12,670 nt of DNA from an uncultured Lachnobacterium sp. GTDB taxonomy: Bacteria > Bacillota > Clostridia > Lachnospirales > Lachnospiraceae. Both the position numbers and the translations under genes were made by a program. The DNA is taken from the NCBI GenBank assembly GCA_900550545.1, contig URSS01000056.1, positions 1-12,670 of the forward strand. Reading direction: 5' to 3'. Below, one piece after another: positions 6,386 through 12,670 of the stretch. The first letter of the stretch is position 1. Each line of letters starts with the position of its first letter. The notes under the pieces are model-generated. The model saw only the letters and a list, made by a program, of their open reading frames with translations, had not been told where the DNA came from and did no database searches.

Positions 6386-7326
6386 TCAATAATCACCGAA
6401 TCTGTCATTGATTCCTGTTTCATACGAATACCATCGTGTAAATACAGACATATTACTCAGGAAATTTTTGACTTTGGAATTGTCTTCCGTATTCGAATAA
6501 TAATCTTTCATTAAATCCCATACATTACGGATTTCGCCTTCCGATCCGGTGCGTAATGTCTGAAATGGGACATTTATATCGTAATTGTTCTTTCCGATTG
6601 TTATTTTCAGATTTCCATTAAATTTATTGTCCTCTGCAAAAGACGTTACCTGTTCTTTAAAAAACATCTTAAAATTCTCAGGTGGTATCGTTGATTCCTT
6701 TGCCAGACTGCTCCTTCCAACCTGATTTCTGAAATCCGAATTCCATATACTGTTAAAGTCAAAACCACCGTCTAACGTAAGGCTGGAATTTGCTTCGATT
6801 TCATCACAGTTAATCCCGTCCAATTCCCATTTTTCCGTCATCTTCCGGGCAGATTCTCTCAATGCCGCATTGGTGTCATTGCATTTTCTTTCGCAAAAAC
6901 CTCATACATCTCACTTACGATCTGTGTATTATCTGCCTCATTGGTTCCGGATGTCTGATGCTGCCCAGTCCGGTAAGTACGCATGGAAGTACAACATTTC
7001 TCAAAATAAGAATCAAGCTCCTCGCTGCTCACCTTTCCAGCATAAAAATCCTGCATATAATCCGAAATTTCTTTCTGCATTGCATAGCCAAAAGAATCTC
7101 CGAATGTGCTTTTAGGCATACCTGTGACTACATTAAATTTTTGATAACAGTCACATACATATACCAGTGGTTCTGTCATTTTCTCAAAAGTGTCTTTTCG
7201 GGTTTGAAGTTCTTTTTCCAAATCCTTTACTTTTTCTTTGTATTCATCATATTTACTTGTATCATTTACAATATTGTTTACATTATTTGAAGCAAGCGTT
7301 CCGATGTGAAGGGTACTATCACTCAT
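6386..7326 (-). pseudogene. Unrecognised protein gene split by a frameshift
   Basis: The first frame runs from ATG 7326 (GAGAGG upstream) for 155 residues to TGA at 6861-6859. The second frame covers 6862-6386 and ends RFGDY. The second part has no ATG and no ribosome site; its only start would be a TTG at 6862 that overlaps the first stop. The second frame is already open upstream of the junction (KCNDTNAALRESARKMTEKW), so the two parts read as one protein of about 313 residues with a missing base or a small deletion near 6865-6880. The first part has a Lys/Glu coiled segment (about 25-50) and helical repeats such as FEKCCTSMRTYRTGQ; the second has LTLDGGFDFNSIWNSDFRNQ. From memory, intact relatives carry an extra segment at the junction, which would favour an internal deletion; this is unverified. 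It is the first gene of the 7326-4634 group. Confidence 0.7.
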
Positions 7327-7340
7327 ACATTATCCTCTCA

Positions 7341-7373
7341 AATGAGCAGCAACAACAAGTATTGCTGCTCATT
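7341..7373 (-). repeat. Perfect 12-bp stem-loop before the 7326 start codon
   Basis: AATGAGCAGCAA (7341-7352) and TTGCTGCTCATT (7362-7373) pair perfectly around a 9-nt loop. On the coding strand it ends 14 nt before ATG 7326, immediately before the ribosome site, and no T-run follows. It could be a leader structure or a processing/stability element between the secreted-protein gene and the next group. A weak promoter-like TTGGAG-N16-TAATAA lies just upstream of it. Confidence 0.65.
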
Positions 7374-7421
7374 CCAATCAAACTTTTATTATTACATCAA
7401 TTTTAAAATTCTCCAAAATCA

Positions 7422-9182
7422 TCAATCGCCATATTCATAATAATAAGAAACACTATAACTTGGAATAAATGTGTAACTTGAGCTGCTCGACTGAAAAGCC
7501 ACGCTCCATGTTCCCTTTAGTTTAGCGTTGCTTGATGAATCATTTACAAAATTAAAATTTATACTTGGATAGAAGTCAGATTCATTTGCAACCCAAACCG
7601 ACTTATTAGGTGCCATTAATCTCCATCTTTTAATTTTAGACATCCCTGTTCCGCTAAGACTAATAGTTCTTACCTGTGCCGTATTAGGAATATCATCTCC
7701 ACTTACACTAAATGTCCGTGTTGACGAATATCCTGAACCCGTAGCTGTCACAGATGTTCCTGGTATGATCTTTGTGCTTGCAGCACACATAACAGGATTT
7801 CCAACAGCAGTTGCTATACTACCTGTTCTAAGAGATACTCCTTCCGTTGGATTCGTACAATAAACTACCAAATAATATTCTGTTCCAACTACCGTAGTCA
7901 GCCTTGCTTTTTCAGCGCAGCACCAACCACCACTACCTGTAAATGAGGTCTTATGCGTATCGTCATCCTTAGCTGAATCATACATAACTGCCAAAGTATC
8001 CACATTCAATATCTTAAAACGAATATCTGTAGCACTACTTAAAATCGTAATAACACTTGTCGAATTTCTTTTATATTTATACCAATATTCACCAACATTA
8101 GGTACATATGAATTATTCTGTAAATTTACTTTTGATTCATAATATTGATCCAATAAAACTGTATTCTCAATGCCACTCATCATCAATTCAGTATCATTTT
8201 TATCGCCTACTATAATCCTATAATCGCTTGCTCTATCTTCATACGAATTAGGTGTAGCAACTACTGTGTAATTACAAACAGTCACATCATCGGAAGGTTT
8301 ATCAATATAACCCCAATTTTTTGCCTGTCTATAATTCGTTCCTTTATTCAGAACCTGATTTCCATTCTCATCGTAAACTTTAATATTTGTGCCTACATAG
8401 CCCTTTCTAACTAAACATACGGCAGCAGAATCCATCTGTGAAAAGTCTATTGAAAAATCATATGTAGCAGAATCTTTTTCTGAGGTAAAACTACCTTCAA
8501 ACGCCTGATATGTTTCTTTCGCAGGTGCTTCAATAACTTTAATTGAATATCCAACCACGCGAGAATACTCTCCTGCACTATCTTCTACCTGATAATATAA
8601 ATAGTATGTTCCCGGATCTGTAATCTGTACAACAAATCCCCCATTGATTGTTCCAATAATATAATCTACTGCACTTCCATCCACATAACGGGAAGCTATT
8701 GTGTCCCCATCTTCATCTGTATCATTATAGAAAAATGCAATTCTTGTATCTGTTGTAATCTGCCCTTCTGATAAAGAGTCTTCGTTTACTATAACTGGAA
8801 TTAAATTAGCTGTTGGTGCAGTTCTTTCCATTTCAGTATCAACCGAAATACTGTCAGTAAGATTTTCAGCCATATTATCCATTGACACTGTATCATCCAA
8901 TTCTATTTCTCCTTTTTCTTCAAAAATAGAATCTAATGATCTAAATCCAACACGTTCAGTATATTCCATACTCTGTGTCTGTATTTGATTTTCCTCCGTT
9001 GTTACTTTGACAGGCTCTAAATCATTTTCCTCAATATCTGTGTTATTGTTTTCCTGCTCTGCCAACCATTCATCATACGTCATGTTGGTAATTGTTTCTT
9101 CCGCAAATGCAGTAGTTGTAGTTACTGAAAACAACATACATATTGCTACTGCAAATGCAAAAATTTTCGTTACTTTCTTCAT
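7422..9182 (-). CDS. Secreted beta-rich protein of unknown function
   Basis: This 586-residue protein has a clear Sec signal peptide: basic MKKVTK, a hydrophobic core at 7-20, and AFA before EE for likely cleavage after residue 27. ATG 9182 follows AAGGAGG by 7 nt. An acidic, Asn/Glu-rich region (30-120) precedes a PKD- or Ig-like stretch (about 120-217) containing NDTDEDGD (153-160), a possible calcium-binding loop, and the typical GTYYLYYQVEDSAGEYS. Residues 225-330 and 340-460 look like two beta-sandwich units similar in style to bacterial pre-peptidase domains, and the end (465-586) is Ser/Thr-rich beta structure. No catalytic motif, LPXTG anchor, lipobox or terminal membrane helix is visible, so it is probably released or held non-covalently. 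No terminator separates it from the 7326 group. I do not recognise the full-length family. Confidence 0.85.
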   Translation of the reverse strand: MKKVTKIFAFAVAICMLFSVTTTTAFAEETITNMTYDEWLAEQENNNTDIEENDLEPVKVTTEENQIQTQSMEYTERVGFRSLDSIFEEKGEIELDDTVSMDNMAENLTDSISVDTEMERTAPTANLIPVIVNEDSLSEGQITTDTRIAFFYNDTDEDGDTIASRYVDGSAVDYIIGTINGGFVVQITDPGTYYLYYQVEDSAGEYSRVVGYSIKVIEAPAKETYQAFEGSFTSEKDSATYDFSIDFSQMDSAAVCLVRKGYVGTNIKVYDENGNQVLNKGTNYRQAKNWGYIDKPSDDVTVCNYTVVATPNSYEDRASDYRIIVGDKNDTELMMSGIENTVLLDQYYESKVNLQNNSYVPNVGEYWYKYKRNSTSVITILSSATDIRFKILNVDTLAVMYDSAKDDDTHKTSFTGSGGWCCAEKARLTTVVGTEYYLVVYCTNPTEGVSLRTGSIATAVGNPVMCAASTKIIPGTSVTATGSGYSSTRTFSVSGDDIPNTAQVRTISLSGTGMSKIKRWRLMAPNKSVWVANESDFYPSINFNFVNDSSSNAKLKGTWSVAFQSSSSSYTFIPSYSVSYYYEYGD

Positions 9183-9232
9183 TATGTTACCTCCTTATTT
9201 TTCTTTTTTATCGACAAGCATCTTACAATTCA

Positions 9233-9260
9233 TGTATATGCTGCCCACAGCTTTTCTCAA
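9233..9260 (-). promoter_or_regulatory. Candidate promoter of the secreted-protein gene
   Basis: The coding strand has TTGAGA (9260-9255, 5 of 6 to consensus), a 16-bp spacer and TATACA (9238-9233), about 50 bp before the start codon. It is plausible but untested; the AT-rich background makes chance matches common. Confidence 0.45.
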
Positions 9261-9333
9261 TGAAATTAATAGGATATATATCTTTTAATCTCTACTCATT
9301 TTTTACATTAAGAAAAGGTGTTTTTCAATACTC

Positions 9334-9370
9334 TTTGCAGAAAATGACCAATTTTTGCAGGAAATGACCA
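9334..9370. repeat. Two 17-bp direct repeats, 20-bp period
   Basis: TTTGCAGAAAATGACCA (9334-9350) and TTTGCAGGAAATGACCA (9354-9370) differ at one base. They precede the larger 20-bp array and keep nearly the same register for the TTTG core. They lie about 150-190 bp upstream of the secreted-protein gene. Confidence 0.8.
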
Positions 9371-9400
9371 TATAAACAAAAATTAAGTTCAATAGTCATC

Positions 9401-9499
9401 CGAGATTCCCGTTTTGTAAACGAGTTTCACATTTTGAAAGCGACCTGCAAATTTTGTACCCGACTTTCCACTTTTGTAATGACTTTCCCGTTTTTTCCC
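9401..9499 (+). repeat. Degenerate 20-bp tandem array, possible IS21-type terminus
   Basis: Four units start at 9401, 9421, 9441 and 9461, each beginning CGA and containing TTTTG, with the core G at exactly 9416, 9436, 9456 and 9476. A fifth unit, one base short, starts at 9481 (GACTTTCCCG). IS21-family ends are known to carry such multiple ~20-bp repeated sequences, followed inward by the transposase promoter, and a promoter-like TATAAT does follow here. No istA/istB gene remains in the window, so this would be an orphan end. An operator array is the alternative. Confidence 0.6.
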
Positions 9500-9508
9500 T
9501 TGCTTTTA

Positions 9509-9517
9509 TGATATAAT
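9509..9517 (+). promoter_or_regulatory. Extended -10 promoter pointing right
   Basis: TG-A-TATAAT at 9509-9517 is a perfect extended -10 on the plus strand with no good -35. No plus-strand gene follows; the transcript would run antisense to the IS30-type transposase through the hairpin at 9554-9598. Confidence 0.5.
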
Positions 9518-9553
9518 CACCTTATGGCAGAGTATTTTTTTGCACAAAAACCG

Positions 9554-9598
9554 GACGTCAGTTTTGGCTTACAAATTTTGTAAGCCAAAATTCACGTC
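9554..9598 (-). terminator. Long near-perfect palindrome after the IS30-type transposase
   Basis: TTTTGGCTTACAAA (9562-9575) and TTTGTAAGCCAAAA (9577-9590) are perfect inverted repeats around one base. They are extended outward by GACGT and ACGTC with one mismatch and one G-T, giving a stem of about 22 bp. On the minus strand TTTTT follows shortly after (9549-9545), so it may end the transposase transcript; on the plus strand a TTTT follows. Confidence 0.6.
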
Positions 9599-11008
9599 TT
9601 TTGCTGTTCTTATTTCAGCCGGCGGTCTGTGCTTTATTCTGTCTTCTGGTTACTTTTTGAGAAGTCTTGCGGTGAGGTTGATGTCTTTGGCTGCAACCTC
9701 TTGGCATCCCAGCCTCTCCGCCAGGTCTTCTCCATAATAAAAGCAGAACGCTTCATACGGACTTTTTCCGTTCAGTTTCCTTCTACGGTAGGAATTGATA
9801 TGGTTCATCATCAGCTCTACGTCTGCCTGCGTCAGTTCATCAAAGCTTCTTCCTTTCGGCAGGATCCTGCGTATAAATTCATGTCCCACCTCGATCTCTG
9901 CTTTCTGATACGGCGCACTTGGATTGCAGTAATAGATCCTCGTCCTTTGAAATCCTTTTCCATCCGGTCCGTTCTCTATACACCTGGGATTGGAAAACTC
10001 ACTTCCGTTATCCGTCAGGATGACCGGAAACAGCTTCCTAAAATCCTGCCCTCCCAGCCGGTGGTACAGTTCATCATAAATATCTATCACTGACTTTGAG
10101 GTGTTCGCTTCCCGCAGGAACCCCAGCATCAGTGACACATTTACAAAATATATCGTCAGCAGGACTTTCCCTCCCTTGCTGCCGATCACGGAATCCATCT
10201 GCACCACTGCTGTGTCCGGATGCTGTTCCATATATACTTCATAATCATGATAATTCCTTCCCACACGGCATCCACGGTCTACTTTCAGCTCCGGTTTTTT
10301 ATATCTCGGACGGTACTTTACCTTTCTTGGCAGGTCTATGTTCCTGATATCAAACAGGCATCCATCCACGTAGTTGTAGAGGGTCTTTTCACTGCACATC
10401 AGTTCATCCTTATGTGTCAGGTAGATCTGATGGATAGACTGCCCCTGTTTTACCAACGGCACCAGGATTTCATTGAGTCTGGCGATTTCCCCTTCCGTAG
10501 CAAGGATCCCGCTTCGGGATTCCGATATCTTTTCCGTCGCCTGTCTCTGGGCTTCCAACGCATCGTACACGGTTTTGGTCAGCGTGCACTTTTTCACTTC
10601 ACTGCATCCGTTGCATACATATGGCGGTTTAAAACGGTGGGTACATATTTCCTCTTCAAAGTGCTCACAGTAACGGTTGCATATGAGTTCACACTGTTTA
10701 CAGACAGCTACCAACGGATGCCTGCAATCATTTGTTCCACACACTTTTTTTCTCCTGCACGCCTTTCTGTATTTGCAGGTATTGTGCGGATAACCTCCAT
10801 AACCGGTATCCTGTTCGATGGAATAGTTCCTGATCTCCTTTGTGATGGTAGTCCTGTCCCTTCCCAGTTTCTCTCCAAGCTCTGTGAAAGTCATGTGCTC
10901 CTTTAGTCCGCTTTCTATCTCCAGCCGGTCCTCATAATTTAAGAACTTTGCCATACTGTCTCCTTTCCCCGCCAGCTGCTGAAGTTCTGTTAAAAAAGGG
11001 CGTGTGAA
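9591..11008 (-). mobile_element. IS30-family insertion sequence, ends tentative
   Basis: The core is the transposase at 9650-10954. Candidate imperfect inverted termini are 9591-9623 (TTCACGTCTTTTGC... to ...TTTCAGCCGGC) and 10971-11008 (GCCAGCTGCTGAAG... to ...GGGCGTGTGAA, in reverse). They share the pattern TTCAC..G.C..TTTT and TTCAGC...GGC but need gaps to align. The outer parts fall inside the flanking hairpins. No target-site duplication was identified, so the boundaries are weak. Confidence 0.4.
9650..10954 (-). CDS. IS30-family transposase
   Basis: This 434-residue DDE transposase would cut and join the ends of its own insertion sequence. The N-terminal helix-turn-helix is at about 18-44 (FTELGEKLGRDRTTITKEIR), typical of IS30. 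Residues 60-123 form a cysteine-rich insert (Cys60, 66, 72, 77, 85, 88, 92, 96, 104, 114, 117, 123) that probably binds zinc, found in the longer Firmicutes members. The catalytic residues are Asp254 (VVQMDSVIG), Asp315 (ILTDNGSEF) and probably Glu355 (QKAEIEVGHEFIRRILPKG, aligned by eye with the IS30 core). The frame is intact. The ATG follows AAGGAG by about 5 nt. The gene is visibly richer in G+C than its neighbours, consistent with horizontal arrival. Confidence 0.95.
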   Translation of the reverse strand: MAKFLNYEDRLEIESGLKEHMTFTELGEKLGRDRTTITKEIRNYSIEQDTGYGGYPHNTCKYRKACRRKKVCGTNDCRHPLVAVCKQCELICNRYCEHFEEEICTHRFKPPYVCNGCSEVKKCTLTKTVYDALEAQRQATEKISESRSGILATEGEIARLNEILVPLVKQGQSIHQIYLTHKDELMCSEKTLYNYVDGCLFDIRNIDLPRKVKYRPRYKKPELKVDRGCRVGRNYHDYEVYMEQHPDTAVVQMDSVIGSKGGKVLLTIYFVNVSLMLGFLREANTSKSVIDIYDELYHRLGGQDFRKLFPVILTDNGSEFSNPRCIENGPDGKGFQRTRIYYCNPSAPYQKAEIEVGHEFIRRILPKGRSFDELTQADVELMMNHINSYRRRKLNGKSPYEAFCFYYGEDLAERLGCQEVAAKDINLTARLLKK

Positions 11009-11037
11009 AAAACGAAAGTTTTTTCATGCGTCCTTTT
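10992..11037 (-). terminator. Strong terminator after the IS1182-type transposase
   Basis: A roughly 20-bp stem (10994-11013 with 11018-11037, G-U wobbles included) closes on a 4-nt loop: the loop is GAAA on the plus strand and TTTC on the minus strand. On the minus strand a run of six T follows (10997-10992); on the plus strand four T lie at the base. It may work in both directions, insulating the two transposase genes. Confidence 0.8.
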
Positions 11038-12670
11038 GCTTATAGATACAACAGTAGTTATATTTTATAAAAAAGTGTATACTCCCCCTTTCCCCATAAG
11101 AATGCTATTATGGAATCCTATGCGGCAGTTGCGACTTTTTTCTGTTTATTGTGATATTTATAAAGATTGTGTCCAATAGAAACAAGAAATACTTCAAGCA
11201 ATACAGATTTTATCCCTCTTCGGACAATTCTTTTATACCAACGGTCGTTTTTTATGATACCAAATGTACCTTCGGCCTGAATGGATCTGTTCATCCTTAG
11301 AAGCGCTCCCTTGATACTTTCGAGATTTTCAATCACTTCCTGATGCATCGATGTAAGTTCATGGTTGAGCCGAACGGTACGGTTTTTATCTGTCTTTTTA
11401 CATTGTTCTGCATATGGACAGCCGGAACAATCTTCACACTGATATACTTCTTCCTGTCGTCCATACTTGTTTCCCTTTACATTTTTACGATACTGAAGAT
11501 AAAAGCTTTTCCCGTTTGGACAACGCATGATTCCGTCCTCCCCGATTGGGAAATTTACTGCACGAAATGGATCTTCATGATACTTCTTGTCAGTAGTTTC
11601 TTTCTTGAACATGGGGAACTTCATATATTTTTCCATTCCATGCTGCTCACAGAAGATGTAATTGTTGTAAGAACCATATCCGGCATCTGCGACTGGATAC
11701 TTTGGATAGAAACCATATATATTCTGAAACTTGTTCATTAGTGGAATAAAACAGTCCATATCGGAACGGTACTGATTTACATCAACAACAGCAATGTATT
11801 CATCTGCAACACCAACCTGTACATTATAAGCTGGAAGCAGCTGGTCATTTCCCATGTAGTCTGTCTTGATTCGCATAAAAGTAGCTGAATGATCTGTTTT
11901 TGAGTAGCTATTACGATCTTCTCCACAGATCCTGATTTTTTCTACATATTCTTCCAGCTTGGCAGTATACTCCCTGAGTTTCTCATAATGACGTTGCTGC
12001 GTAGTTTTGCGATGTCCCCTGCCATGAACAAACATCGTTTCATCAATCTGCCAGACTTCTGCATACTGTTCAGCAGCTTCTTTCAGATACTCTGGCGCAT
12101 ACTCGCTATTGATACAAAACTTTATACCCGTACATTCCAGTTCCTTATTGATTTCCTCAAAGAGTGTGGTGATCTTATCAAATAGACGGTATCTGGATTT
12201 TTCTGTTGATTTTTTCCATACCCAGGAGTATTTATTCGCATTTGCTTCAAACTTGGAGCCATCAATGTATAGGTGTTGGAGATCCACGTGTTCTGTCTCG
12301 AAGATTTTTTTGTTTATGTCCTGAAATATTTCTTCTATGGAATCAGCAAGTACCTCGTTTATAAAGTAGCCGAAGGTACGGTAAGAAGGTGTTTGATGAT
12401 CCATGAGATACATGAAGCGGAGATTGACTTTACACTGATCCTCCAGCTCACGTAATGATATATAGCCATTTGCCATAAATCCAAACAAAACTGTCTTCAG
12501 CATGCTGACCGGGTCATATCTGAGTCTTCCTGTATCATGTTGCGGAATATTTTTCAGATATTTCTCCAGTTCGATTTCTCCCATAAATCTGTCAAATGTC
12601 AGCACCGGATCACAGATGTCCAGATAATCTTGAATTAGTATTGGCAAAACTGCCTGTTTTGGGTTAGAAT
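11038..12670 (-). mobile_element. IS1182-type insertion sequence, right part outside the window
   Basis: This is defined by the transposase at 11118-12670. The stretch 11038-11117 after the gene is AT-rich and should hold one terminal repeat, but the other end is outside the window, so no inverted repeat can be paired and the left boundary is a guess. Confidence 0.4.
11118..12670 (-). CDS. IS1182-family transposase, 5' end outside the window
   Basis: The open frame covers 509 residues from a TTG at 12647 and continues upstream to the window edge as SNPKQAVLPILIQDY. The TTG has no convincing ribosome site, so the true start most likely lies beyond 12670. The N-terminal domain (about 15-110: MGEIELEKYL, then RLRYDPVSMLKTVLFGFMANG) is the DUF772-like part typical of IS1182/IS5-related transposases. 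Counting from the TTG, the DDE residues are Asp129 (YIDGSKFEANANKYSWVWKK), Asp321 (PVADAGYGSYNNY) and Glu459 (IQAEGTFGIIK). A Cys cluster (C404, C407, C410, C416) before the Glu is the usual zinc-ribbon-like insert. The frame is intact to the stop, so the enzyme may be active. A terminator follows 80 nt downstream. Confidence 0.93.
   Translation of the reverse strand, partial: SNPKQAVLPILIQDYLDICDPVLTFDRFMGEIELEKYLKNIPQHDTGRLRYDPVSMLKTVLFGFMANGYISLRELEDQCKVNLRFMYLMDHQTPSYRTFGYFINEVLADSIEEIFQDINKKIFETEHVDLQHLYIDGSKFEANANKYSWVWKKSTEKSRYRLFDKITTLFEEINKELECTGIKFCINSEYAPEYLKEAAEQYAEVWQIDETMFVHGRGHRKTTQQRHYEKLREYTAKLEEYVEKIRICGEDRNSYSKTDHSATFMRIKTDYMGNDQLLPAYNVQVGVADEYIAVVDVNQYRSDMDCFIPLMNKFQNIYGFYPKYPVADAGYGSYNNYIFCEQHGMEKYMKFPMFKKETTDKKYHEDPFRAVNFPIGEDGIMRCPNGKSFYLQYRKNVKGNKYGRQEEVYQCEDCSGCPYAEQCKKTDKNRTVRLNHELTSMHQEVIENLESIKGALLRMNRSIQAEGTFGIIKNDRWYKRIVRRGIKSVLLEVFLVSIGHNLYKYHNKQKKVATAA

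Noticed and set aside
6386..6862. Independent gene starting at TTG 6862
   Set aside because: There is no ribosome site before the TTG, and the frame is open and protein-like upstream of it, so a split gene is the better reading.
9401..9499. CRISPR array
   Set aside because: Units are contiguous, degenerate and 20 bp long with no spacers, and there are no cas genes.
10220..10906. Plus-strand 228-codon open frame
   Set aside because: It lies wholly antisense to the IS30-type transposase, whose motifs are intact, and has no ribosome site; it is a shadow frame.

Overview
The window looks like a contig end from a low-GC Firmicute, most likely a gut Lachnospiraceae relative. The grounds are AT-rich genes with strong AAGGAGG ribosome sites, a GHKL/LytTR two-component pair, a FlxA-like protein family, and IS30- and IS1182-type transposases. 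This is family-level recognition from sequence alone. Nearly every gene lies on the minus strand, so transcription runs from high to low coordinates. Bases 1-39 are not genomic: they match an Illumina Nextera read-1 adapter with one mismatch.

Layout, right to left. (1) 11118-12670: an IS1182-type transposase whose start lies outside the window, followed by a strong terminator. (2) 9591-11008: an IS30-type transposase with a cysteine-rich insert. (3) 9330-9520: an array of degenerate 20-bp units and an extended -10 promoter, possibly the remnant of an IS21-like terminus. (4) 7422-9182: a secreted beta-rich protein of unknown function. (5) 4634-7326: three unrecognised cytoplasmic-type proteins in one transcription unit, two of them frameshifted, ending in a terminator at 4579-4619. 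(6) 2313-4393: a LytTR response regulator and GHKL histidine kinase that overlap by 4 bp, ending in a terminator at 2247-2300. (7) 40-2024: a FlxA-like coiled-coil protein, a pseudogene with a lost start codon and a nonsense codon, and a membrane-anchored coiled-coil protein cut by the contig end.

The main finding is regulatory. The promoter region of the two-component operon and the region upstream of the FlxA-like gene share the same direct repeat, TTCACAAC-N13-TTCACAAC on the coding strand, with a 21-bp period (two helical turns). This is the geometry of LytTR-family binding sites. I infer that the response regulator controls its own operon and the FlxA-like operon. No peptide pheromone gene or AgrB-like processing gene is visible.

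Several genes around this circuit are damaged (816-1223, 4634-5087, 6386-7326). The locus therefore looks like an accessory cluster in decay, unless some lesions are assembly errors; the residual adapter makes that possibility real. No rRNA, tRNA or CRISPR array was seen.
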